Positions 1 through 10,605 of a DNA stretch of 64,000 bases are shown here, piece by piece. A program made the position numbers and the translations under genes. The number at the start of each line of letters is the position of its first letter. Position 1 is the stretch's first letter. This DNA is from Manis javanica. Taxonomy: Eukaryota; Chordata; Mammalia; Pholidota; Manidae. Location of the stretch: the NCBI RefSeq assembly GCF_040802235.1, contig NC_133161.1, positions 17,501,001-17,565,000 of the forward strand, in the 5' to 3' direction. The notes under the pieces are model-generated. The model made no database searches. It was not told the origin of the DNA and saw only the letters and a list, made by a program, of their open reading frames with translations.

Positions 1-782
1 TAATAAATGTGATCAATGATGTAATGTTGAAGTAATATAAAATAAGGGGTACAGAGCCAGAGTTGCTTTGATCCAAGCTTACTCTTAAATATTAATTATT
101 CAAATATTACCCTAGATTACTCAAGATTCCTTTCCCTGGTCCAGATTCTCACTGCAGAGCTTTGAACAACTCTCAACCTCCTTGGCATTAGGAATCTGAC
201 TCTAGAGAAGATAAGCTGGCTATATCTGAGGCCAGAAAAAAGGGGGGTTAACCATATTTCTGAGAAATTAAAAAGGAACAGTTCTTAAGGGAAATGAAAT
301 CTGAAGCTCAGTTCCTTAGATTCTTAACAAAATATGCCTTCCTGAAAATAAAGCTCAGTATTAAAAGTTCAACATGATTGTATTTAAAAGTATCTAGTGT
401 TCCATCACCTACTACTTTTCCTAAAGGTTTACAGTAACTTTTCAATTTGTATTTGCTTTATAAGAACATCTCTTTACCAGGAGCGAATGCTATCACTTCC
501 AGGTGTTCTCTAGGCGCTATTACCCTGTCATTCTCCAACTTCACTAACAGCCCCTTCTGATCACCTGTTCAAGGGTAACAAACCACAGCAGGTAGACCCC
601 TATTGACAGGGAGGAGCCATATGCATGTAATGAGATGTGTGTTTGCCTGGGGCATGTTGCTTGTTCCAGCCTGCATGGCATCACTGATATGCACAACACT
701 CATTCAGGACACCTCCTTCCCATCTCTGGTTACTTATTCTCTAGGGTTTAAGTAGCTCATCAACACAAATGGTTTCCACCAA
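1..782. other. Unannotated AT-rich sequence
   Basis: No convincing gene, RNA or repeat was recognised by eye. Open frames on both strands are short and stop-rich. It may be intron of the minus-strand gene whose first exon lies near 3.0 kb, because that gene would extend leftward; this is inference only. Confidence 0.4.
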
Positions 783-960
783 ACCACAAAAGTGCCAAGT
801 CAAGAAACTTGGACAGTATTCCCAGCTCTGCTATTTACTGACAATGTAATCTTGACCAAGTTATTTAAATTCTCTGATCCTCAGGTTCCTTACCCATAAA
901 GATGAAGATAATGAGATTACTATTCTCGATGGGCTATTAGGAGGACTAAATGAGATTATG
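783..960 (+). repeat. MIR SINE
   Basis: The central MIR core is readable in the plus sense: CTGCTATTTACTGACAATG, then a degenerate CTTGACCAAGTTATTTAAAT, then CTCAGGTTCC and the GATGAAGATAATG stretch. Divergence is high, as expected of a mammal-wide SINE. Confidence 0.65.
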
Positions 961-1835
961 GTGGCACACTCTACCAAAGAGTGAGAGACATTTTGGACAG
1001 ACTTTTACTAACATGACGACTGGCACAGCCCCTGAAAGTGGTCCTGTCTTGTGATGGTATGAGTGGAAGCAAAAGCTGGGACTAAAGTAAAATGCAGGTG
1101 GGGATGAAGAGAGAAGGAGGAATGCGATCAGAAGTGTGCAGTGTGCTCTCGTATGGGGAATTAATGGTAACATACAGTCTTAGAAGTATACCAAATTCTA
1201 AGCAATATTCTACAAACCAAATGCTTTAGTGAAGTGTAAATATTTAACTGACATTCTATAAAGTATGTTTTTTTCCATATTTGCAGCCAAGGTTTGGTGA
1301 AAGGGTTTTGTTGTTAATATTTTTAGTCCTACTTCCCCATATAAACATCCCCTCACCAGATTTCATTCCAAGGATGTTCAAGAATCTTGTCAGTTTAAAC
1401 ATTCGTGTGTCCCCTGTTCTTTGGGCACCAGATGAAGGCATGGCTGACTTTAGATGTATCAGTCATTATTTAAAATGAAATGTGCCACATAATCTCAACC
1501 AACTGTAGAAGGCAAAAGAGGAAGAGAGACTGAAAGACCTATCCAAACACTAATAATAGTTGCCTCTGAGTGATGGTATAAAGGATGCCATTTTCTGCCA
1601 CATTAGAGTTCTGTACAGTGGTCACTGAATACAATGACCACATTTTCTACAGTTACCCATATGGTTTGATTTGGTTTAAGTATGGACACAAAAGAACAGG
1701 TAAGACCCTGGCAGCTGGGAACGTTCAATTGCTAACAGACTGGTACAGAACTTAGTGCAATGAGCTTTTGCTTAAATAGTTACTCTGGAAAATGTCTGAT
1801 CATCTTCATTTTAAAACAGATTTTTAACATAGGCA
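961..1835. other. Unannotated sequence
   Basis: Nothing recognised. The short open frames near 1,256-1,478 overlap on both strands and show no domain or splice context. Confidence 0.35.
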
Positions 1836-2000
1836 AAGACCTCAGAAATAATCTAATGCAACATGCACTTTTTAAAGATGCACAACTTAAGAGTCAGAGA
1901 GTTGAAATGATTTAAGATCACACAAATAGCAATTGCTTCAAGCCTAACACCTAGATGTCTTGACTTCCAACTCAAAGCTCCTTCCACTACACCATTTGTT
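1836..2000 (-). repeat. MIR-like fragment, followed by an old repeat scrap
   Basis: The order of motifs (GCACAACTTAAGAGTCAGAGAG, a degraded AAGATCACACAAATAG, then CTAGATGTCTTGACTTCCAA and a CTCCTTCCACTACACC end) matches the reverse of MIR. The segment 2,040-2,150 resembles another ancient short repeat (CCTAGCCTCAAGGGAAACA) but is too decayed to name. Confidence 0.45.
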
Positions 2001-2947
2001 GGAATTATGCTTCTCTAAAGTTTCCCACCATTTGAGGAGCAACTGTGGTGGTGTGAGGTACTACAGGAATACAAAGACTGATAAAACCTAGTCCCTAGCC
2101 TCAAGGGAAACAATTTTAAAGTAAGAGACAAATTAACATGTGTTCTGCTTTCATTATAGGAAAACCTTAGGAGCTACTGGTGGAAGACAGCATTTGATTC
2201 CCCCTCCAAAAGTCCCCGTTCAGTCAGTTAACAGTCTGGTACTATTCACAAATTGTAAATTCTCCATAATTTGGAAGGGAGGCAGTAGGGGAAGGGGAGT
2301 TACAGTAAGTTAGCTAACAACTAATTACCCTTCAAACGTAACTGTGAGCTTAACTTCCATCATGCATTTCTGTTGCCTTTCTCTAGTAATACAGCCCCCA
2401 TTCCTCTGAGAGGAGGAGAAATACACTTACTTTTTAATTTTTAGTGGTTCTAAGAACCTGCTCTAAACCTGGGGATTAGCTCCAGATTTGCGCGTTGCAT
2501 GAAACCACTGCAGATATTCAGCTTTTTCTCCTTTCATGGCGTTCAAGTTTTCTCTTATCTACTTAGACTTCCAGGGCCAGTTCTGCTATCGCCCTAAATA
2601 TAGTGGCAGGGCCCTGAAAACACATTGAGCTCTGCCCCCCGTGCCTCGGGGGTCCCGAAGAGATGAATTCATCACCCTTTCAACTCCTGTGTAGCCTGGC
2701 CGTCACGGCACCACTACGGAGGCGGAGTCCTCCTTTCAGCTGACAGGTCCCCTATTCTGAGGAAGGGTCGGCCGAGAGGGACCTGGGGATGAGTGAGAGT
2801 CGCAGCTTGAGGGGTGCGCGAGTGAGCGAGCCCCAGATTCCCACGAAGACCGACCCGGGGGAGGAAAGCGCTGGCCTTCTTGCACTCGAAAATCACTTAC
2901 AAATGAAAACGTGCGCAACAACAATACTCCAAAACAAGACCACTCAC

Positions 2948-3034
2948 CTGCAAAGAGGAGGCCACTAGCAGCAGCCGCTTCTCGCAGGCGCGGAGCCGCC
3001 ACCGACTCCTAAGACTCATCCTAGCCGCCGGCAT
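2948..3034 (-). CDS. First coding exon of an unidentified host gene (partial)
   Basis: Reading the minus strand from the ATG at 3,034 gives 29 codons in phase, beginning MPAARMSLRSRW and ending LLLVASSLQ. The frame runs to CAG followed by GTGAGTGG, a near-perfect splice donor with the intron starting at 2,947. An in-frame TAG at 3,047-3,049 lies just upstream, so this is a bounded first coding exon. A second in-frame ATG at 3,019 (codon 6) has a better initiation context, with A at -3, and may be the real start. The peptide is rich in arginine with a leucine/valine patch, which would fit a mitochondrial presequence or a signal anchor, but that is speculative. I do not recognise the gene. The remaining exons should lie below 2,947 or off the left edge. 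An antisense or non-coding first exon is the main alternative. Confidence 0.6.
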
Positions 3035-3117
3035 CAACACTCTTTTCTATCCCGAGAGCCAGAAGGGGCAGGGCCTACCGCTCTGCCTATTAGAGGGCCG
3101 AGCTGTCACTCACCCAC

Positions 3118-3198
3118 GGCCCCGCCCTATTCCCAGGAACAGGTCAAGGTCTTTTCCGTTTCCCAAACCCCTGGGGTAGAGAGCGAGATTCTGATTGG
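3118..3198 (-). promoter_or_regulatory. GC box and CCAAT box upstream of the minus-strand exon
   Basis: On the minus strand GGGCGGGGCC lies at 3,118-3,127, an Sp1/KLF-type site 84-93 bp upstream of the ATG at 3,034. CCAATCAG, an NF-Y-type CCAAT box, lies at 3,191-3,198. No TATA box is evident. The spacing and orientation support transcription leftward through the exon. Confidence 0.6.
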
Positions 3199-3500
3199 CT
3201 TTCTGAGGAGACGAGCACACTCAAAGACCAGTAAGAAGCTGGTTTTGGCCCCGGTGGGAGGGCTTGGGAAGAGGAAGTAGAAAAACTAAGCCCGGAGCGT
3301 TGCCCCAGCAATAGAAAAACCTCAGACTTGGGGAGCAGCTAAGCGTTTGTGGTATTAGAAAGCGTTTCGCATCACAGGACAAATGCCTGACAATGTAGAG
3401 AAGTGTCGGCGGAATCTTGAAATTGATGAGGTGATGCTTTCTTTTACGTGGGGGAACTTCAACCCTGGGGATGTAGGCGGGCAATCCTCGAAAAGGAAAG

Positions 3501-5690
3501 CTCCTGCTTGCCTCGTGATTGTTTCAAGTCGTGATTCAAACAGAAGCCTTTCAAGTGCCCTATTTACGGGCAGTAACTCGTCCTCCCTTTCTCTTAGTAC
3601 TTTTATGGGGCTTTCCTGACACTATTTGGGCCGGTGAAGGAAAGTGCAAGCACTAAAAGCTTATGGAACAAATGAAGGGAGGATGGAGTGGAATGAGGAG
3701 GAGAATTATAAATTTGGAGACCACAGTTATTGAGCAAGAGAAACCTATGAAGATACCCGAAGCTTGGCACGAGGCTCTCTAGGCTTCTGAGTAGGCTTGA
3801 ACTGCCACAAAGGCTTTGAAGCCTAAGTGCCAGAACTTTGGGGTGGGTGAGACAGATAAGGAATTATATGTCTGCCTGCCCACGTGGGATATTCTCCTTG
3901 ATTTCTAGAAGCTGCGTATGTAGTGTTTAGTGTTCTTTTCCTCATAACAAGTACAGTAGATTTTTTACTGCCACGCAGTTCCTCAGAATAATTCAACATA
4001 AATGTGGAATGATAATTTTTACGTTTTTTAACTGAATGGCACACTATGCATTAATTCTTTAAGACCTAAGTATTTGTAGTAAGTTTTATTTCTCGTTTAT
4101 CTTTCTTAAAGCATAAAATTCCTCTTGGGATCTCAAAAAACAGAGCTTTACATCTGGGAGAACACAAATACAGGCCTGACAGGTGCCAGCAGGTGCTGGC
4201 TTCCATCTAGTGATAGTCGGAATTTGACTTGCACAAGATTAGAGTTCAGGTCAGAGCGACTGGAGGAGGCGGGTTCGTGGGTTCCAGTCTCGACTCCCCA
4301 GGAGTGCAGCTTCCAAATCCAAAACTCTTGCCCACTCGCTCTTCCTTTTCTTCTTAGGTGGTGAAGACAAAGTGAGGGGAAAGGTTTTGTACTACAGCCT
4401 GACATCAAAGCTGCTCACTCAGAGTGCCTGCAGTCCATTCTATAGAGTATAAAGACAGCTATTCACAAGGGTCAGTGTTAGAACATTTGACAGGGATACC
4501 TGTTCTAGTCTGAAGGGCACCTGCTCATTGGATTTAGTTTTACTGTTGTTATGGATGCCCATGGAATGTTAGCTTGTCATACAGAATAGCAGGATTAACA
4601 ATATCAAACATCACCTGCCTTTTAGAATCACCTTGTACAGGTGAGGAAACAGGTTTAAGAGATTTATTCAGAATAGGTGGTTGGGGGCAGGGCTGGGCCA
4701 AGGATCCAAGGTTGCTAGTTCATATTCTGGGAACACTTCCTCTTCTACTTCATTCACCTCCCTTCCCCCTTAAAAAAGCAGTAGTTTTTTTTTTAATTAA
4801 GGTAACTAATTTTAATATTAACTTCCATTAAGACCTATCATGTGGAATATAATTTTGATATAAAAAATAGTGTAGGTACTATGAAAATAACTCATTGTCT
4901 CAGTTCCCTACTTTAAACAACTTTTGGTGTAGTCCTACTTTTATTCAAACAAGAAATGAAAATGCATTAAGTTGTTATAGCCACGTTGTCATTGTCTTTC
5001 TGTTATGTGTGCATCTTGGAAAAGTCAGTATTAACACATATGGTACTTTATGGATTAGTAGCAGATCATCTTATTCAGGACCTGTATAAAATACTATTGT
5101 ATGGTCGCATAAATAACTGGCCAAAATAATTCCACGGCTATTTACACAGACCCCTAGCCTGTGCAGGTGGGGTTGAACTGGTCCACCAAGCACCAAACCA
5201 TCATCCCCTGATGTTTGTGCCTTTTTCTTCCCTGGCAGAGCCATTGGTTCCCTCTCTCCCTCACACCCTCCAGCAAATTCCAGAATTAATGGGCCCTCTG
5301 TCCTGTGTACAGGACTCTCTCTTTGTCTTAACAGTGTCAGGACACATAATGACCTGGTTGTTAGCTGCGAGTATCTAGCCTCCCACCACACCCTACCTTC
5401 TTCAGAGTCAGATTAAATCCAACACCCATAATCCGGTGTATTAGGTTCACATTTGGCTGCCACCATTGCCCTACTAAGTACAGGACTCCTGCATTGAAAC
5501 CAAAAACTGGAAATGCTTTTCCAGTCAGTCACGTATGCCCTCTGAGGGGACTTAAAAGCATTGTAACTTTCACAAGTTACAATGTAGGATCCTCATTTCA
5601 AGGAGTAGTGTGAAGAATAACGGAGGCTTGTGATAGCTTTGCAATCTCTAAAGCACTTTACATCAGCTACTTTCTAGCACTGGGAATTTA
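3501..5690. other. Unannotated intergenic sequence
   Basis: No gene or clear repeat recognised. Several open frames of 60-105 codons exist on both strands but lack splice signals, domain motifs or a consistent frame. Confidence 0.35.
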
Positions 5691-5694
5691 TGTA

Positions 5695-5830
5695 CATTGC
5701 TTGACCTCAGCCTGTGTCTTTATCTATGAAATAGTGGTAATAACTAAGTGGCCAATGTGAAAAGTGAGATATGCAGAGTGTACCTGGCACATGGAAAGCA
5801 TCCAGTAAAGGCTGGTTTTCCTTAACAATT
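5695..5830 (+). repeat. MIR fragment
   Basis: The 3' half of MIR is readable: CTTGACCTCAGCCTGTGTC, ATCTATGAAATAGTGGTAAT, then the CCTGGCACATGGAAAGCATC and CAGTAAAGG end motifs. Confidence 0.6.
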
Positions 5831-7025
5831 ACAGAAATGTTAAATGTACGGGTTTTTACCTCCATATAAGTACTCTTATTTTAAGAACTCAAGGTAAGTC
5901 TAGGCCTTGTGCTTTCCTCCCTTTCCTGCTCTCAAAACAGGACCTGGACTCCTGCAGAGAATATAGGGCAGGACATTCCTAAGTTATGTTGCTGCTGCCC
6001 AGAGAAGCACCTGTCAGGAAGTAAATGCCAAAAGTGAGTACAGATCCACCGTTAAGGCCAGGAGCCACTGGTCTTACAAAGTCTGAACCATGTGAAATTT
6101 CCCTGCTCTGAGTCTCGGCATTGAGCATCCTGGCGCAGGAACAGAGGCAGCTTGATTTCTCTTTCCCCACTCTCAATTCTTGGGGGGAAAAAAGAAACTC
6201 TGGAGTTTGGGGCAAAGGAGAAGAGGAGACTTGCAGAAAATCAAAAGAGGCGCTTTCCCTTTTTACGAATATTTTATCCTACTATTAAGGCTTTTTTTTC
6301 TGTGGTAATGAACAAAGTAGGTGCAATTTCGGCCCAGTGGACTTGTTTTAAAATGCTCCATCATATTTACTTATTATAACTTTATATTAAAAATATTAAC
6401 ATTCATGGTATAAGGTCTAGAAGGAAAAAATTTACAACACCCATAATCCTACCACTCAGAATTTATTGTTGACAACTTATTTTTCTCTTTTCTTCCCTAT
6501 CAATCAATTATTTTAAAAAGATAGGAGTCCATAGTATATATACTATTTTATAGCAAGATTTACTTAATTATGAACATCTCCCCATGTCATTTAATATTCT
6601 TCCTTAATATATAATACCATCATGTGACTGTCCTTTCAAGTATCTGCTCTCATTCTACCAATCTCCTACTTTTGGGTTTTGAGGTTTTTCCAGTTTCATG
6701 AAAAGATTCAAGGATTTAAATGGGTTGCTACTTTGTCTAAATGACAGGTGCTCTAGGAGTGTGTGTTAAACCAAAGGCATTGCCTGCGAGCCTCAGCCCT
6801 TCTTTGCCAGGCTGATAAAGTCACCTGGAATTCTCTTCTCTGGGTCCCGGTATTGAAGCGTAAGAAAGATGAAACCAGTTAAGCCTGAAAGCTCTTGGAG
6901 GGTTGCCCTTCCATCAGCGTTCCCTGTTCTTAACCTTAGGAAAAGATGTTTCGGTGAGAGAAAATTAAAGGGGGGTGAGGAGGTGTTGGCAATCAGGGTT
7001 TTATTAATAAAACCTCTCAAAACTC
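5831..7025. other. Unannotated sequence with a possible old LINE scrap
   Basis: The stretch 6,380-6,690 has the look of an ancient LINE 3' region (AAAATTTACAACACCC, TTTAATATTCTTCC, GGTTTTTCCAGTTTC), but I cannot name it. No gene is supported. Confidence 0.3.
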
Positions 7026-7027
7026 CT

Positions 7028-7150
7028 GGCATGTTTATCGCCATTTTATAGATGAGGAAAGTAAGACTCAGAATTTGTCCAAGCCTGCATGGGTAGTTAG
7101 AGACTCACGCTAAGTCTGAAGTGTGAACTCTTCCCACTGTGCTTCCCACT
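7028..7150 (-). repeat. MIR fragment
   Basis: CATTTTATAGATGAGGAAAG, GACTCAGAATTTGTCCAAG and GTGTGAACTCTTCCCACTGT are in the order expected of the reverse complement of MIR. Confidence 0.6.
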
Positions 7151-7935
7151 GCTCCTACAAACTGATGGCTATAACTTCATTCTTTTTTTTTCCCTCCTGT
7201 GGGAAATTTGTTGTCAGTCTTCTAAGATAATAGAGATTTGTTATCTGCCCCTAAAAAGAAAAATCCCCTCCTGACCAAGAATTTCTTCTGCCTGTGGGTT
7301 TCCTGGGGTGCCGATGACTTCTGAGTCTTTGCCAAAATAATGTATCCTCATTCTCTGATAAAGAATCTGATGACTTAACTTTTTATCCACTTTTTGCTTA
7401 TTTTCTTACAGAAGTGATGTCACCATATACATTGGAAAGTCAGAGTCATAAAAGGAAGTTCTTCTAAACCCTGCAGCAGTTTAACACATTACACATAGTT
7501 CCCTTAGCTTTTGGGATTTATGAAGTATGACCATAGATAGATAGCAATTATATGACGTATATATATATATTTATCCTATACATATGAAGTACATATGTTA
7601 TATATACAGCAATAGGGCCATTTTTCTGGGTTGGCTCATAAATGGTCCTGAAGGAAATTCTAAAGGAGGGTTTTTAGAGTTGTTGAGAGCCATGAAGCAT
7701 TGAAGTGGGCCTATAACCTCACAGTGTGACACTTTGAAGGCAGTAAGTAGTACTTGGAAGTGTAATTTCTGGAATGCTTTGTTAAAGTCTCTTTATAAAA
7801 TCTAATCAAAATCAGTTTCAGTTGAGGGTACATGTTTTCAAAAATCTTTTTTCTATCTTCTTCCCTCTCTTCCACACATGCATGCATGCTCACACACCCA
7901 TGTGCTCATACACACACACAGTACCAATGCCCTAG
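7151..7935. other. Unannotated sequence with AT and CA microsatellites
   Basis: A short (AT)n run lies near 7,557-7,571. A CATG/CACA-rich low-complexity patch lies at about 7,872-7,921. No gene is supported. Confidence 0.4.
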
Positions 7936-8205
7936 TGCAAACTACCATCATCTCTTACCTGGACTTTTTGAGTAGACTCGTAACAAATTTTCCTGAATCC
8001 CCTTCTGCTCTCTTTTAGGCAGCCAGGGCGATATTGGTAGAATCTTCATGATCATGTCACAGCTACCCTCCCTCCTTCCCTTAGCTTAAAACACTGCATT
8101 GGTTTCCCATTGCTCCTGATACTGGCCTTTCTTCCTCCTCCCTGTGGCCATTATGCCTTTGTACTTGCATTTTCACTACTTAGAATTTTGTTCTTTCCCA
8201 AGTAA
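7936..8205 (+). repeat. L2 LINE fragment
   Basis: Ordered L2 ORF/3'-region motifs are visible: CTACCATCATCTCTTACCTG, GCAGCCAGGGCGATATTGG, GATCATGTCACAGC, ACACTGCATTGGTTTCCCAT, then TGCCTTTGTACTTGC. All are in the plus sense and decayed. Confidence 0.7.
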
Positions 8206-8339
8206 AAGCACAGAGCAAGAGCCCAAGTTTCCTATCCCAAGCTGAATCTCTAATGCAACTCCATTACTGGGAACTAATAATTATCCAACCCAAGGGGAAA
8301 ATATGATTTGCAGGTTCAAAAGAAGTCCATTAGTGGGTA

Positions 8340-8540
8340 AGAATGTGGGTGGTGGAGCCAGCCTGCCTGGGTTTCAGTCCTGGCTCTGTTCTGTACTAAC
8401 CATGTGATCTTGGGCGATTTGTTTAACATCCTTGCCTTATTTCTTCTGCAGTGTAATAAGCATAGTAATGGTACCTACCTTACAAAGTTATACTATTTAA
8501 GTAAGTTAACACATGGAAAGAGGCAATACATTTTAACTTT
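8340..8540 (+). repeat. MIR SINE, nearly complete
   Basis: This is one of the best MIRs in the window. It starts around GGTGGTGGAGCCAGCCTGCC, then TCAGTCCTGGCTCTGTTC, CATGTGATCTTGGGCGA, and the GGTACCTACCTTACAAAG and AACACATGGAAAGAGG tail motifs. Confidence 0.8.
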
Positions 8541-10320
8541 AAAAAGTCTCAATGATAGATTAAGGACCTAAAATAATTTCTTATAGAGTAAACTCAACTT
8601 CTTTTTCTTTTTTTTCTGGAGGAAAACAGATATAGCAAGTAACTGGGAGGCCCTCCTAGGGCAGGGAAAGGCTGGTCCTAGTAGATAAGGCTTCAGGGGC
8701 TGTACTTTGTAGGGAAAGACATATGATTACTTAGTCAAAACAAGTACCAAGCCACAGATGCCAGTGAGTTGAGATAATATGAAGACTAGGGAACTTAAAA
8801 AATACACAGAGGGGGAAAAAAATAAATCTAAAGTAGTATTAAAAAAATCACAACAGCAGAGAAAAGACCATCTGTTTATAAATGAAATCATCATAAGATA
8901 AGCATTTTTGAGGTTGCCTGAGGTCACAGAATTTTTTAACAGAATGCTCCCTGGTGCCTTTGAGAGCTATCATTTCTAAGCTACTTCTAAGGGCTATTTT
9001 GAGTCCAGAGAGAAACCCGTTACCTATAGACCCATTCCCCATTTGAATCCTCACTGAATCTTTATTAAATACACCTAGAAAGTAGCTTGACTGGGATCAT
9101 TTATTGGTGAGTTTTCAAGTAAAGAATAAGGACACTAATTTTTTACCAGTCTTGTAACCATCAGTTGGTACCAACAGCTGAATATTGGTCTTTTTATGCC
9201 AGTTAAATACCCTACCTAGTCTGCCACTATCTCTCTGTGAAGTGTCAGATAAGAGAAATAGGTAAATCACCTCATAGTATGTAAAAGTTAACAAGAAAGG
9301 TTAATTACTCTTGCATGCTGTGCTCTGTAGACTAGTTATGATTTATAAGATGAGTAATGGCACAAGTTCCAATGCTTGGTGATTGTCGGTGAGATGGCGT
9401 GCTGAAACTCAGGTAGTTGTGATTCATGACCACTTAATGGCAGTTGAAGCAGAGAACTGCAAGGCCAGATGACCGACATTTCTCCACTTTTGGAACTTTA
9501 AGCAAGTATCTGAAGTCCAGGCATGTATATCTTGCTAAACTTCCCTTCTGTTGAAAGTCATTTTTAAGACCAAAAGGAAAGACCCTGTGTTCTCAGCTCC
9601 GGATTCAACTATATTAGGTAAAATACTAATAACCAAGTTTTAACATAGTATCATGGAAAATGTTATGTTTTTATCTCCATAAAAGGGTAGATTAAGCAAA
9701 TACGTGTGTATGTATGTGTTTATTCACACGTATACCTATATTTTCCTCTTTGCCTAAACTCATGTATTTCCTAATGTTTTGTTGGCATCTCTACTTTCTC
9801 AAAAAATGGGGGAGAAAGTAGAGCAAAAAAAAGGAAAGGGAAAAAATGGGAAAACAGACCTTTCAGAAATGCATAGGATCTGTTCTCAACCAGCAAACCA
9901 AACCAAAAAGTAGCCAGTTATTCATTGAATGTGTCCTAATGTTAAAAAATGGTGACCTGAATTTTGAAGAAGTGAATTAATAATATTTTTGGTGCCTATC
10001 GTGAACTGTGCCAGGAGCAAGAGAGATCTATAAGGAGATTTTTATAAAGTAAATGAAACATTGTCCTTGTCTTCAAGGAGCTTGGAGTTTGACTTAATAG
10101 GAGTGAGACTAGCTCATGAACTGTTAACTACAGGCCAACAAATATAAGTGCAAGTGCAATTATTAGGGGCTCAGAGGGAGTTTTGGTGGAAGTGCAGTGC
10201 TCAAGTATGTGGGGTTCAGGTGCTGAGGTGAGAAGAAGACGTCTGAGAGGTGAGAAGTTAGGTACATAATGGAAGAGTTGTGAAGTCTGAGCAATGGTAA
10301 AAAACAAGTAGAATCCCAGT
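8541..10320. other. Unannotated sequence
   Basis: No gene. A decayed ancient repeat may lie at 9,990-10,110 (AACTGTGCCAGGAGCAAGAG, CTTCAAGGAGCTTGGAG), resembling a MIR3- or L3-type relic. The 9,799-9,850 patch is purine-rich low-complexity DNA. Confidence 0.35.
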
Positions 10321-10324
10321 CAGA

Positions 10325-10440
10325 ACCTAAAATTGGATTGTGGTGATGGTTGTGTAATTGTATTAAACTCACTAAAACTCATTAAATTGTATGTTACAAC
10401 TGGGTAAATATTATGGTATGTGAATTATACCTTTAAAAGA
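10325..10440 (+). repeat. Ancient L1 (L1M-type) 3' end
   Basis: The stretch from TGTGGTGATGGTTGTGTAAT through AACTCATTAAATTGTATG to GAATTATACCTTTAAAAG is the typical end of a mammal-wide L1 3'UTR, truncated on the left. Confidence 0.65.
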
Positions 10441-10459
10441 TAGACTTAGAAACAGACAC

Positions 10460-10605
10460 ATGTAGACAAGTTCCTGGCTCTGCAATTTACTAGTTGTGTG
10501 ATCTTGGACAAGTTAACCTCTGATCTTCAGATCCTCATATGTAAAACAGAACAGTGATATCTAGCTCAGGGTCATGGGAAAGATTGAATAGGATAGTGTA
10601 CGTAC
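10460..10605 (+). repeat. MIR SINE
   Basis: TTCCTGGCTCTGCAATTTAC, TAGTTGTGTGATCTTGG and ACAAGTTAACCTCTGATC form a good MIR core in the plus sense. Confidence 0.75.

Larger units (their letters stand above)
2600..3500 (-). promoter_or_regulatory. CpG-rich promoter island
   Basis: CpG dinucleotides and G+C rise sharply here compared with the AT-rich flanks, most densely at about 2,700-3,140. The island covers a candidate first exon on the minus strand (2,948-3,034), a GC box and an inverted CCAAT motif. That arrangement is typical of a TATA-less housekeeping promoter. I saw no comparable exon on the plus strand, although CpG islands are often bidirectional and a divergent non-coding transcript is possible. 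Confidence 0.75.

Noticed and set aside
2736..3002. 88-codon minus frame over the CpG island
   Set aside because: It would need a GTG start and runs straight through the consensus splice donor at 2,947. The ATG-initiated frame at 3,034 fits better.
3383..3619. Plus-strand 78-codon frame at the edge of the CpG island
   Set aside because: No domain, no splice donor and composition like its flanks. A divergent transcript is possible but not supported.
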